A stretch of 16,615 nucleotides of DNA, taken from contig CALFRR010000154.1 of assembly GCA_937919435.1 (NCBI GenBank), positions 1 through 16,615 on the forward strand. Direction: 5' to 3'. The DNA is from an uncultured Alphaproteobacteria bacterium (lineage in GTDB: Bacteria > Pseudomonadota > Alphaproteobacteria > Rhizobiales > Ancalomicrobiaceae). The position numbers and the translations under genes are program-made. Numbering within the stretch: the first letter of the stretch is position 1; each line of letters begins with the position of its first letter. The notes under the pieces are model-generated. The model saw only the letters and a list, made by a program, of their open reading frames with translations. It was not told the origin of the DNA and searched no databases. Below are positions 8,798 through 15,690 of the stretch, in pieces.

Positions 8798-9166
8798 ATG
8801 GCGATCACGGTTGCGTCGAGCGGCAGCTTCATTCTTCCCGCCAACGAGCGGGTCTACAAGACCAGCAATCTGCTCGGCGAGTGGCAGGGTACCTGGAACG
8901 ACAAGCAGACGTTTTCGTTCAAGGTGTTGAGCATCAAGAACAACCAGGCCAAGATCGAATACACGCACGACGGCCGAAAGGAGGCCGGCAATGCGATCGT
9001 CGACAAGAATACGATCACCTTCGGCAACGTGACGATCATCACGCGCAACGGAGCCAACGGGGTGATCCAGTTCAAACTGGGAACCTTCGAGAAACACACC
9101 ACCATCCTCAAGACCGAGGACACGACCGAAGACACCACCGCCATCACGACCGGCAAATACGCCTGA
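8798..9166 (+). CDS. Hypothetical protein, small beta-rich, AT-richer than its neighbours
   Basis: I do not recognise this 122-residue protein. It starts MAITVASSGSFILPANERVY and has alternating hydrophobic and polar residues typical of beta strands (LLGEWQGTWNDK, TFSFKVLSI, NTITFGNVTII, GVIQFKLGTF). It has no cysteine, no transmembrane segment and no clear signal peptide. The last 18 residues are rich in Thr, Glu and Asp (TEDTTEDTTAITT). The frame is supported by a good ribosome site (AGGAG, 8784-8788) ten bases before the ATG, and by Asn, Lys and Thr codons ending mostly in G or C. The DNA is visibly less GC-rich than flanking genes, mainly because the protein is rich in Asn, Lys and Thr. 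It sits alone between divergent lysC and co-directional ubiG, which starts 82 bases downstream. A TTGACG at 8727 region could be a -35, but no good -10 follows. Confidence 0.75.
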   Translation: MAITVASSGSFILPANERVYKTSNLLGEWQGTWNDKQTFSFKVLSIKNNQAKIEYTHDGRKEAGNAIVDKNTITFGNVTIITRNGANGVIQFKLGTFEKHTTILKTEDTTEDTTAITTGKYA

Positions 9167-9192
9167 CCCCGTTCCCGCCGACCGGGAGAGTC

Positions 9193-9219
9193 TTGACCGA
9201 TCCGCCCCCTCGGTATTCT
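9193..9219 (+). promoter_or_regulatory. Possible ubiG promoter
   Basis: TTGACC (9193-9198) and TATTCT (9214-9219) are separated by 15 bases, 30 bases before the ubiG start. Both hexamers are reasonable, but the spacer is shorter than usual. Transcription from the upstream small gene is the alternative. Confidence 0.35.
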
Positions 9220-9248
9220 CTCGCCCGCGACGAGACGAGGAACGCGCC

Positions 9249-10004
9249 ATGTCAGACCCGAACGCCCGCGGCAGTGTCGATGCGGCCGAGATCCGCGCCT
9301 TCGAGGCGATGGCCGACGACTGGTGGAACCCGACCGGCCGAATGGCGCCGCTGCACCGTCTCAACCCGACCCGGCTCGACTGGCTGAAGCGCGAGATCTG
9401 CCGCCGCTTCGGTCGCGATCCCCTCGCCACCGACGCCCTCGCCGGCCTGAAGATCATCGACATCGGTTGCGGTGGCGGTCTCCTGTCGCTGCCGCTCGCC
9501 CGGCTCGGCGCCTCGGTCACCGGTCTCGACGCCGGTGCCGCCAACGTCGCCGCCGCCCGCGCCGCCGCGGAGCGCGCCGGCCTCGTCCTCGACTGGCGGG
9601 TCGACACCGCCGAGGCGGTCGCCGCCTCCGGCGAGACCTTCGACGTGGTGGTGGCGATGGAGATCGTGGAGCACGTCGCCGACCTGCCGCTGTTCATGCG
9701 CGCCGTGGCGAAATGCGTGCGGCCGGGCGGCCTGCTCGCCCTGGCGACGCTGAACCGCACCGCCAAGAGCTTCGCCCTGGCGGTGGTCGGAGCCGAGTGG
9801 ATCCTGCGCTGGCTGCCGCCGGGCACCCACACCTGGACGAAGTTCGTCACCCCGAAGGAACTCGCCCGGGTCACCGAAGCGACCGGTCTGTCGGTGCTCG
9901 ATGCCTGCGGCATGGTCTATTCGCCGCTCGCCGGCACCTGGCGGCTCGACGGCGGCGACCTCGACGTCAACTATCTGATGCTCGCCGAACGGCCCGCGGC
10001 CTGA
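9249..10004 (+). CDS. ubiG: Ubiquinone biosynthesis O-methyltransferase UbiG
   Basis: UbiG methylates the ring hydroxyl groups of ubiquinone precursors (2-polyprenyl-6-hydroxyphenol and 3-demethylubiquinol) using S-adenosylmethionine. The 251-residue protein has the family N-terminal signature FEAMADDWWNPTGRMAPLHR followed by LNPTRLDWL. The SAM motif IIDIGCGGGLLSLPLARLGA lies from about residue 69, then FDVVVAMEIVEHV and VRPGGLLALATLNRTAKSF. The C-terminal GTHTWTKFVTPKEL and DVNYLML also fit UbiG. Length is normal. The ATG has GAGGAA about nine bases upstream. It diverges from the lysC operon and converges with the 100-residue gene, with only 27 bases between stop codons. Confidence 0.96.
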   Translation: MSDPNARGSVDAAEIRAFEAMADDWWNPTGRMAPLHRLNPTRLDWLKREICRRFGRDPLATDALAGLKIIDIGCGGGLLSLPLARLGASVTGLDAGAANVAAARAAAERAGLVLDWRVDTAEAVAASGETFDVVVAMEIVEHVADLPLFMRAVAKCVRPGGLLALATLNRTAKSFALAVVGAEWILRWLPPGTHTWTKFVTPKELARVTEATGLSVLDACGMVYSPLAGTWRLDGGDLDVNYLMLAERPAA

Positions 10005-10031
10005 GCGACCGCGAACCGCCCCGCCGACGGC

Positions 10032-10334
10032 TCAGCCGGCATGCGCCCGCATCTCGCGGGCGGCGGTGTGGAACAGCAGCCCCTCGAAGTCGCCGATCAG
10101 CGCATCGAGGTCGGCCCGCATCTCCTCGACCAGCGCGGCGCCGGCATGACCGCCGTCGACCGCCTGCCCGACCGCCGAGCGCAGCGCCTCGCGGCGCCCC
10201 TCGAGATGCTCGAACACTCCGGCGTGGACGTCGGAGAACTCGCCTCTCTCGCGGAATTCGCTCATCCGATCGCGGATCCTGCGCCCGAGTTCGTCGAGCG
10301 CTCTGGTGAGAGTCCTGTCGTTCGCATCGAACAT
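10032..10334 (-). CDS. Hypothetical protein, small and helical
   Basis: I do not recognise this 100-residue protein (MFDANDRTLTRALDELGRRI at the start). It is almost wholly predicted alpha-helical and charged, with leucine/alanine heptad-like spacing (LTRALDELGRRIRDRMSEFR; VEEMRADLDALIGDFEGLL). It has no cysteine, no signal peptide and no membrane segment, and looks like a soluble helical bundle or coiled-coil protein. The ATG at 10334 is chosen because GGAGG lies nine bases upstream. An upstream in-frame TTG at 10445 falls inside the promoter and is rejected. A good promoter lies at 10417-10445, giving a leader of about 75 bases. It is a single gene convergent with ubiG, without a clear terminator. 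Confidence 0.75.
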   Translation of the reverse strand: MFDANDRTLTRALDELGRRIRDRMSEFRERGEFSDVHAGVFEHLEGRREALRSAVGQAVDGGHAGAALVEEMRADLDALIGDFEGLLFHTAAREMRAHAG

Positions 10335-10416
10335 GACCGTCCTCCCTTGCCTCCCGGACAGTCCGCCCGGCGGTCGCCCGCCGGTGTCGATCGGGCCGGT
10401 GACCCGACCTGTGTTC

Positions 10417-10445
10417 ATTCTACGCTTCGACAAGAACAGCGACAA
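10417..10445 (-). promoter_or_regulatory. Putative promoter of the 100-residue protein gene
   Basis: On the minus strand, TTGTCG (10440-10445), a 17-base spacer and TAGAAT (10417-10422) match the housekeeping consensus at four and five of six positions. The start codon lies about 80 bases downstream. Confidence 0.6.
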
Positions 10446-10504
10446 TCGAACCGAAGACGTAGTCCCGGCTGGGTCCGGCTCCCATGCCCGGACGGAAGGA
10501 ACCG

Positions 10505-10542
10505 CGAAAACGACGAAGGGCGGGATCGCTCCCGCCCTTCGT
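10505..10542 (-). terminator. Intrinsic terminator of trcR
   Basis: A perfect 13-base-pair stem (10513-10525 with 10530-10542) encloses a TCGC loop. On the minus strand it is followed within two bases by TTTT (10507-10510). It lies 28 bases after the trcR stop codon. Confidence 0.85.
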
Positions 10543-10570
10543 GCAATTCGAGTCGTCGGCGTGCGCGACG

Positions 10571-11290
10571 TCAGAAGACGTCGTCGTCTTCCGGCTCCGG
10601 TCCCTTCAGGGACTTCAGTTTGGCGAAGACCTTGTCGGCGTCGATCTCCTCGGACCGATCGCGACCGGCCGAGCCGTAATCGCCGAGATCGTCCGGCGCG
10701 GTGGTCTCTTCGACCGGCATCAGGGTGACCGCACCCGGATCGAACTCGCGCGGCGGCGCCGACTTGGCGGCCTTGTCGACCTCGAAGTCGAGTTCGATCT
10801 GCGAGCAGAGCCCGAGGGTGACCGGATCCATCGGCGCCAGATTGGCGGCGTTCCAGTGCGACCGGTCGCGGATCTGCTGGATCGTCGTCTTGGTCGTCCC
10901 GACCAGACGCATGATCGCCGCGTCCTTCATCTCCGGATGGTTGCGCAGCAGCCAGAGGATGGCGTTCGGCCGATCGTGGCGGCGCGACACCGGCGTGTAG
11001 CGCGGTCCCCGGCGCTTGGCCTCGGGCACCCGCACCTTCGGGTCGGCGAGCTTCAGCCGATGTTCCGGGTTCTTGACCGCCTTGTCGATCTCGTCGCGGG
11101 TGAGCTGTCCGGTGATGATCGGATCGAGCCCCTTGATCCCCTGGGCGGCGTCGCCGTCGGCGATCGCCTTCACCTCGAGCGGGTGCAGGCGGCAGAAGGC
11201 GGCGATCTGGTCGAACGAGAGCGCGGTGTTCTCGACCAGCCAGACGGCGGTGGCCTTGGGCATCAGCGGCGTGTTCTGCGGGGTCGCCAT
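10571..11290 (-). CDS. trcR: DUF1013 family / cell-cycle transcriptional regulator TrcR
   Basis: The 239-residue protein matches the alphaproteobacterial DUF1013 family, annotated as cell-cycle transcriptional regulator TrcR. Diagnostic stretches are LMPKATAVWLVENTALSFDQ, FCRLHPLEVKAIADG, KRRGPRYTPVSRRHDRPNAI, LWLLRNHPEMKDAAIMRLVG and GTTKTTIQQIRDRSHWN. Two segments look like helix-turn-helix units (about 24-44 and 124-143), which fits a DNA-binding role; the precise targets are not deducible. The C-terminal 60 residues are acidic and probably flexible (EPEDDDVF at the end). The ATG matches the family start; a moderate AAGG site lies about ten bases upstream. It is a single-gene unit with its own promoter and terminator. 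Confidence 0.9.
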   Translation of the reverse strand: MATPQNTPLMPKATAVWLVENTALSFDQIAAFCRLHPLEVKAIADGDAAQGIKGLDPIITGQLTRDEIDKAVKNPEHRLKLADPKVRVPEAKRRGPRYTPVSRRHDRPNAILWLLRNHPEMKDAAIMRLVGTTKTTIQQIRDRSHWNAANLAPMDPVTLGLCSQIELDFEVDKAAKSAPPREFDPGAVTLMPVEETTAPDDLGDYGSAGRDRSEEIDADKVFAKLKSLKGPEPEDDDVF

Positions 11291-11374
11291 CGGATGGACC
11301 TTCTTCGTGGCTTCTCCCGGCCGGCCGGCGAGGAGGAGCTGACTACTGCGTCGAACTTGACGGGATATGCCGTC

Positions 11375-11403
11375 CTTATAGTCCGTGCCTCATCCTCGTG
11401 CAA
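11375..11403 (-). promoter_or_regulatory. Putative promoter of trcR
   Basis: On the minus strand, TTGCAC (11398-11403), a 17-base spacer and TATAAG (11375-11380) form the best promoter match in the window. The predicted leader before the trcR ATG is about 80 bases and contains a GC-rich CCGGCCGG repeat. Confidence 0.65.
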
Positions 11404-11437
11404 TCACACTCTCGTCCGATGGTCCGACCGCCGGGTT

Positions 11438-12436
11438 TCACGGTATCAGCAGGATCTTGCCGACGTGGGCGTTCGATTCCATCCGCCGGTGGGCGGCGGC
11501 CGCCTCGCGCAGCGGGAAGGTCGAATCGACGACCACACCGACCGCACCCGACACCACCAGCGGCCAGACCTTCGCCTCGACCGCCCGGGCGATCGCCGCC
11601 TTGAAGGTGGTGTCGCGGGCCCGGAGCGTCGAACCGGTGTGGTGCAGGCGCTTCAGCATCACCCGCATGAAGTTGGCGGTGACCTTCGAGCCGCGCAGGA
11701 AGGCGATCTGGACGATCCGTCCGTCGACCGCCGCCGCCTCCCAGTTGCGTTCGATGTAGTCGCCGCCGACCATGTCGAGGATCACGTCGGCGCCGTGACC
11801 GCCGGTGAACGCCTTCACTTCGGCGACGAAGTCCTCGGCGCGGTAGTCGATCGCGCGATCGGCGCCGAGTTCGCGGCAGCGCGCGCACTTCTCCGCCCCG
11901 CCGGCGGTGGCGATCACCGTCGCGCCGAACGCCTTGGCGAGCTGGATCGCCGCCACCCCGATGCCGGAGGTGCCGCCGTGCACCAGGAACACTTCGCCGG
12001 CCTTCAGGCCGCCGCGGTCGAAGACGTTCGACCACACCGTGAAGATCGTCTCCGGCAGGCCCGCCGCCGCGACGAGATCGATTCCCGCCGGCACCGGCAG
12101 GGCGTTCGCCTCGTCGACCACCGCGTATTCGGCGTAGCCGCCGCCCGCCACCAGCGCCACCACCGGGTCGCCGAGGCCGAAGCGGTGCGCCCCCTCGCCG
12201 TAGGCGACGACATGACCGGAGAACTCCAGGCCGGGAATGTCGGAGGCCCCCTTCGGCGGCGGATAGCCGCCTTCGCGCTGCAACACGTCGGGGCGGTTGA
12301 CCCCGGCCGCCGCCACCTTGACCAGGATCTCGCCGGGTCCCGGCTTCGGCACCGGCCGGGTTTCGGCGACCAGCGCCTCCGGCCCGCCCGGGGTCGGCAC
12401 GGCGATCACGGTCTGTGTGTCGGGAAGGGCGATCAT
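11438..12436 (-). CDS. NAD(P)H-quinone oxidoreductase, zinc-free MDR family
   Basis: The 332-residue protein belongs to the zinc-independent quinone oxidoreductase branch (QOR/PIG3 type) of the medium-chain dehydrogenases, which reduce quinones or enones with NADPH in the cytoplasm. Visible motifs are the substrate-domain stretch VAAAGVNRPDVLQREGGYPP (41-60), IPGLEFSGHVVAYG, and the cofactor motif VHGGTSGIGVAAIQLAKAFG (152-171). The later VILDMVGGDYIERN and VGKILLIP also fit. The catalytic and structural zinc ligands of alcohol dehydrogenases are absent. The ATG at 12436 follows a GAGGA site; a TTG nine codons upstream is in frame but unlikely. It lies 23 bases after the cupin gene, so the two are probably co-transcribed. 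The physiological substrate is unknown. Confidence 0.9.
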   Translation of the reverse strand: MIALPDTQTVIAVPTPGGPEALVAETRPVPKPGPGEILVKVAAAGVNRPDVLQREGGYPPPKGASDIPGLEFSGHVVAYGEGAHRFGLGDPVVALVAGGGYAEYAVVDEANALPVPAGIDLVAAAGLPETIFTVWSNVFDRGGLKAGEVFLVHGGTSGIGVAAIQLAKAFGATVIATAGGAEKCARCRELGADRAIDYRAEDFVAEVKAFTGGHGADVILDMVGGDYIERNWEAAAVDGRIVQIAFLRGSKVTANFMRVMLKRLHHTGSTLRARDTTFKAAIARAVEAKVWPLVVSGAVGVVVDSTFPLREAAAAHRRMESNAHVGKILLIP

Positions 12437-12459
12437 CGGCGTGTCCTCGTGACGACGGC

Positions 12460-12930
12460 TCAATAGGGTGTGCCGTCCTTGTGGAAGAAGCGGAAGCGTC
12501 CGTCGAGCCCGGCGCGGGCGGCGAGATCGACGTCGGGATAGGTCACTTCGTCGCCCTCGCTGCGATCGCCGATCACCAGCAGCAGCACGTCGCGGCCGCT
12601 GTGGTTGACGAAGCGGTGGGCATCGCCGGTCCCCGCCGGAAATCCGGCGCAGGCCCCCGGGCCGAGGGTCTGGGCACCGGCGTTCGTCTCCAGCACCACC
12701 TCGCCCTCCATCACCACGACGAACTCGTCCTGGCGGGAATGGGCATGGCGGAACGACGACTGGCCGCCCGGCTCGATCCGGGTCAGGTTGACGCCGAAGG
12801 TCTTCAGGCCGGCATGCGCCCCGAGCCGCCGGTTCCAGCGATGGGTGTTCGGTTCGGCGAAGGGCTCGGGCAGCGTCGTGGCGTTCGATTCGGGGACGTC
12901 GGCGGGGTCGAAGGCGGGAGCGATCGGCAT
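12460..12930 (-). CDS. Cupin domain protein
   Basis: The 156-residue protein is a single-domain cupin. Motif 1 is seen as PGGQSSFRHAHSRQDEFVVV with likely metal ligands His62, His64 and Glu69. Motif 2 is GFPAGTGDAHRFVNHS with His105, so a complete metal-binding set is present. The conserved N-terminal HRWNRRLGAHAGLKTFGVNL and C-terminal FRFFHKDGTPY resemble a group of alphaproteobacterial cupins of unknown function. Sugar isomerase, dioxygenase and sensor roles are all possible. The ribosome site (GGAG, about ten bases before ATG) is modest. The quinone oxidoreductase gene follows 23 bases downstream, which suggests a shared operon. Confidence 0.88.
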   Translation of the reverse strand: MPIAPAFDPADVPESNATTLPEPFAEPNTHRWNRRLGAHAGLKTFGVNLTRIEPGGQSSFRHAHSRQDEFVVVMEGEVVLETNAGAQTLGPGACAGFPAGTGDAHRFVNHSGRDVLLLVIGDRSEGDEVTYPDVDLAARAGLDGRFRFFHKDGTPY

Positions 12931-13002
12931 GACGCGGGTCTCCGTGGGCGGCCGGGCGAGATCCCGGCCGCAGCCGAGGCTACTCCCCTCCGCCCGCTCC
13001 TG

Positions 13003-13536
13003 TCACCGTCCGGCTTCCGCGGCGGAAAGATCGACCACGGTCTCGACGACGCCGTTCGGGTGGACGCTCACCCGGACCGTCTCGGCCCGCCATGCCCGCC
13101 GCCCCGTCACCCACAACGGCGCCCCGCCGCCGAGCAGGATCGGAATCTGGAAGAGATGCAGCCGCCGCACCAGACCGGCGTCGAGGAAGGCGCGGATCGG
13201 TCCGCCACCACCGACCACCCAGACCCGCTTCAGCCCGGCCCGTTCGAGATCGAGGGCGATCTCCGTCGCCGTGCGGTCGTCGAACACGGCGAGCCCGTCC
13301 TCGTCGATCCGCGGCCCCTTGGTCATCACGATCGCCGGCTTGCCGCGATAGGGCCAGTCCGCGAAGGCCCGACAGTCGCGATAGGTGGTCGCCCCCATCA
13401 CCACCGCGTCGATCTTCGCATAGAAGCCGTCCCAGCCGTAGTCGGGGCCGTCGTAGGGCTTCAGCCAGTCGATTCGGCCGTCGCGATCGGCGATCAGTCC
13501 GTCGATCGAATGTGCGATGTAGACGACGACCTCCAT
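13003..13536 (-). CDS. Dihydrofolate reductase family protein (RibD C-terminal-like)
   Basis: The 177-residue protein has the fold signature of the RibD C-terminal/DHFR-like reductases, which bind NADPH: MEVVVYIAHSIDGLIADRDG at the start, DAVVMGATTYRDC in the middle, VWVVGGGGPIRAFLDAGLV at the nucleotide-binding loop, and HLFQIPILLGGGAPLW near the end. It is a free-standing domain without the RibD deaminase part, so a riboflavin role should not be assumed; YyaP/YwjB-like proteins are the closest type. The ATG at 13536 has a strong ribosome site (GGAGG, five bases upstream). A 19-residue upstream extension in frame is rejected. The gene diverges from the DUF1192-recF pair and shares a 104-base intergenic region with it. 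Confidence 0.88.
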   Translation of the reverse strand: MEVVVYIAHSIDGLIADRDGRIDWLKPYDGPDYGWDGFYAKIDAVVMGATTYRDCRAFADWPYRGKPAIVMTKGPRIDEDGLAVFDDRTATEIALDLERAGLKRVWVVGGGGPIRAFLDAGLVRRLHLFQIPILLGGGAPLWVTGRRAWRAETVRVSVHPNGVVETVVDLSAAEAGR

Positions 13537-13579
13537 GGTGGCCTCCTCGCCGCGGCCTACCCGAGGCCGTCCGCTCCGG

Positions 13580-13587
13580 CTTATACT
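13580..13587. promoter_or_regulatory. Overlapping divergent -10 elements
   Basis: The bases CTTATACT give TATAAG on the minus strand (towards the reductase gene) and TATACT on the plus strand (towards DUF1192-recF). Each is five of six to the -10 consensus. No good -35 is seen for either direction. Confidence 0.4.
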
Positions 13588-13640
13588 CCACATCGCTCCG
13601 CGAGAGGCGAGCCCGCAGTTCCGGCACGAGGACGACGCCC

Positions 13641-13832
13641 ATGGCCATCATCGAAGACGACCGCCCGGTGAAGAAGCCCGCCCACGAGATCGGCCAGGAC
13701 GTCTCGCTGGTCTCGATCGGCGAACTCGAGGAGCGCATCGCCCTGCTGCGCGGCGAGATCGAACGGCTGGAGCGCGAGGTCGTCGCCCGTCGTGCCTCGC
13801 GCTCCGCCGCCGACGCGGTCTTCCGCCTGTGA
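13641..13832 (+). CDS. DUF1192 family small protein
   Basis: The 63-residue protein matches the small alphaproteobacterial DUF1192 family: an N-terminal MAIIEDDRPVKKPAHEIGQD, then LVSIGELEERIALLRGEIER, which is a short coiled coil, and the family ending SAADAVFRL with a similar SRSAAD stretch. The function is unknown; the size and the coiled coil suggest a binding or adaptor role. The ATG has GAGGA about eight bases upstream. Its TGA stop shares bases with the GTG start of recF (GTGA, four-base overlap), so the two are probably co-translated. Confidence 0.9.
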   Translation: MAIIEDDRPVKKPAHEIGQDVSLVSIGELEERIALLRGEIERLEREVVARRASRSAADAVFRL

Positions 13833-15034
13833 GCCTTCCCGCACCCGCCGAACTCGCCGAGATCTCCGATCCCCCGTCGGCCCCGCGACCGATCGCGCGG
13901 GTCGCGGTGACGCGGCTGGTGCTGACCGACTTCCGCAATCACGCCGCCCTCCGGCTCGACGGCGACGGTCGCCACGTGGTGCTCGCCGGCGACAACGGCA
14001 CCGGCAAGACCAACGTGCTCGAGGCACTGTCGATGCTCTCTCCCGGCCGCGGTCTGCGCCGCGCGCGGCTCGACGAGATGGCCCGGCAGGGCGGCCCCGG
14101 CACCTGGACGGTGTTCGCCGAGATCGACGGCCCCGACGGGCGGGTCAGGATCGGCACCGGCTCCGAGGCCTCCGGCGACGAGGAGGGTCGCGGCCGTCGG
14201 GTGCGGATCGACGGCGCCCCCGCCCGCACCGCCGACGAACTCCTCGCCCACGCCCGCCTGTCCTGGCTGACCCCGGCGATGGACGGGCTGTTCACCGGCC
14301 CGGCCGGCGACCGGCGCCGCTTCCTGGATCGGCTGGTGCTCGCCCTCGACCCCAACCACGGCGCCCGTGCCGGCGCCTTCGAGAAGGCGATGCGCGGCCG
14401 CAACCGGCTGCTCGAGGAGCCCTTCCCGGATCGCGACTGGCTCGGTGCGATCGAGACCGAGATGGCCGATCTCGGCGTCGCCATCGCCTCCGCCCGGGTC
14501 GAGACGGTCGCCTGCCTCGCCCGGCTGGTCGCCGCCTCGCGCGCCCGTTTCCCTTTCCCCCACGCCGAACTGCGGCTCGACGGCGAACTCGAGACGCTGG
14601 TCGGCGAAGGGCGGCCGGCCGCCGAGATCGAGGATCTCTACCGCGCCCGCCTCGCCGAGGGCCGCCGCCGCGACGCCGCCGCCGGGCGCACCCTCGACGG
14701 CCCGCACCGTTGCGACCTGCTGGTCGAACACGGCCCGAAGGCGATGCCCGCCCATCTCTCCTCGACCGGCGAACAAAAGGCGCTGCTGCTCGGTCTGGTG
14801 CTCGCCCATGCCCGGCTGGTCGGCGAGACCACCGGCCGCGCGCCCGTCCTGCTGCTCGACGAAGTCGCCGCCCATCTCGACCCGTCGCGTCGGGCCCAAC
14901 TGTTCGACGTGCTCGACGGGCTCGGTGCCCAGTCGTTCATGACCGGCACCGACGCCGCCGCCTTCGCCGCGCTGGGCGAGAGAGCCGAGGTCTGGGACTT
15001 CGCCGCGGCCGGGGTGACGCGGCATCCGGCGTGA
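13829..15034 (+). CDS. recF: DNA replication and repair protein RecF
   Basis: RecF is an SMC-like ATPase that, with RecO and RecR, loads RecA at single-stranded gaps and stalled forks. The 401-residue protein shows VTRLVLTDFRNHAALRLDGD (27-46), Walker A GDNGTGKT (54-61), the RecF stretch LLSWLTPAMDGLFTGPAG-like region with GDRRRFLDRLVLALDP, the ABC signature HLSSTGEQKALLLGLVLAHA, and Walker B PVLLLDEVAAHLDP. The GTG at 13829 overlaps the DUF1192 stop and is favoured by translational coupling. It gives about 25 residues more than a typical RecF N-terminus; a GTG at 13907 would give the shorter form. No strong ribosome site precedes either. dnaN is not upstream, and gyrB lies two genes downstream. 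Confidence 0.93.
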   Translation: MSLPAPAELAEISDPPSAPRPIARVAVTRLVLTDFRNHAALRLDGDGRHVVLAGDNGTGKTNVLEALSMLSPGRGLRRARLDEMARQGGPGTWTVFAEIDGPDGRVRIGTGSEASGDEEGRGRRVRIDGAPARTADELLAHARLSWLTPAMDGLFTGPAGDRRRFLDRLVLALDPNHGARAGAFEKAMRGRNRLLEEPFPDRDWLGAIETEMADLGVAIASARVETVACLARLVAASRARFPFPHAELRLDGELETLVGEGRPAAEIEDLYRARLAEGRRRDAAAGRTLDGPHRCDLLVEHGPKAMPAHLSSTGEQKALLLGLVLAHARLVGETTGRAPVLLLDEVAAHLDPSRRAQLFDVLDGLGAQSFMTGTDAAAFAALGERAEVWDFAAAGVTRHPA

Positions 15035-15068
15035 ACGACCCGACCACCCGGCGCGACCGTGAGACGCC

Positions 15069-15506
15069 TCAGGGCTTCAGCGTCCACTCGTAGACGCCGC
15101 GCACCACTTCGACGTGGTTGAACGGCTTCAGCAGCCGGCCGTCGCACTTGTAGCCGGTGAGGTTGATCCGCTTGAACGGCCCCGGCTCTTCGACGCAGAG
15201 CTTCAGGTCCGGCTTGCCCCAGTGGCCGCCGCCGGCGGCATGGGCATAGGTGTAGAAGTGGCCGCGCGGATAGTGGCCGATCGACTTGCAGCTGCGCGCC
15301 GCCACCGTCCACCAGCCGGCGACGATGAAGTCCTCCGATCCCGGAGCATAGCGCGCCGACAGCGCCACCGCCGCGGCCGCGTGGGTGTCGTTGCACACCC
15401 GGAACTCGAAGTACCGCTCGTCCTGTGCCGACGCCGCGACCGTCGCCGCGAGCATCGACGTCGCCGCCGCCAGGCCGACGACCGCTCCCCGAAAGACGGC
15501 TCCCAT
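15069..15506 (-). CDS. Secreted DUF1036 domain protein
   Basis: The 145-residue protein has a signal peptide (MGAVFRGAVVGLAAATSMLA, with probable cleavage after ASA at residue 27) and is expected in the periplasm or outside. The mature part matches DUF1036: YFEFRVCNDTHAAAAVALSA, GWWTVAARSCKSIG, and the later LKLCVEEPGPF and LTGYKCDGRLL. Four cysteines (in VCND, SCKS, LCVE and YKCD) could form two disulfides. The ATG at 15506 is chosen because GGGAGGGG lies just upstream; an in-frame ATG five codons earlier (15521) lacks a good site. The function of the family is unknown. The gene converges with recF (34 bases between stops) and diverges from the LysE gene. Confidence 0.88.
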   Translation of the reverse strand: MGAVFRGAVVGLAAATSMLAATVAASAQDERYFEFRVCNDTHAAAAVALSARYAPGSEDFIVAGWWTVAARSCKSIGHYPRGHFYTYAHAAGGGHWGKPDLKLCVEEPGPFKRINLTGYKCDGRLLKPFNHVEVVRGVYEWTLKP

Positions 15507-15690
15507 CCGCCCCTCCCTCATCGCACGGCCCCCGCCGTCGCTTCCGAGACTATCCGCATCTCCGGGGAGGTCCAGAGGGTGTCTGCCCCTGCGGCAACGG
15601 AATCGGCCGGCACCGCCGAATTTCGCCGCCGCCTTGATCCCGCCGGACGACCGGCGCAGTATCCATGCCCCCGTTCGAGCGAGCCCCGCC

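Noticed and set aside
10001..10035. Bidirectional terminator between ubiG and the 100-residue gene
   Set aside because: The arms CTGAGC/GCTCAG are only six bases, 23 bases apart, with no T-tract on either side.
12437..12463. TTG start extending the quinone oxidoreductase by nine residues
   Set aside because: TTG is rare as a start, no ribosome site precedes it, and the ATG at 12436 has one and fits the family N-terminus.
10484..12466. A 660-codon plus-strand open frame across trcR and the quinone oxidoreductase
   Set aside because: It spans two well-recognised minus-strand genes, including their promoter and terminator, and has no domain-like pattern.
12980..15025. A 681-codon minus-strand open frame across the reductase gene and recF
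   Set aside because: It runs opposite recF and DUF1192 and then out of frame through the reductase gene; no motif is visible.
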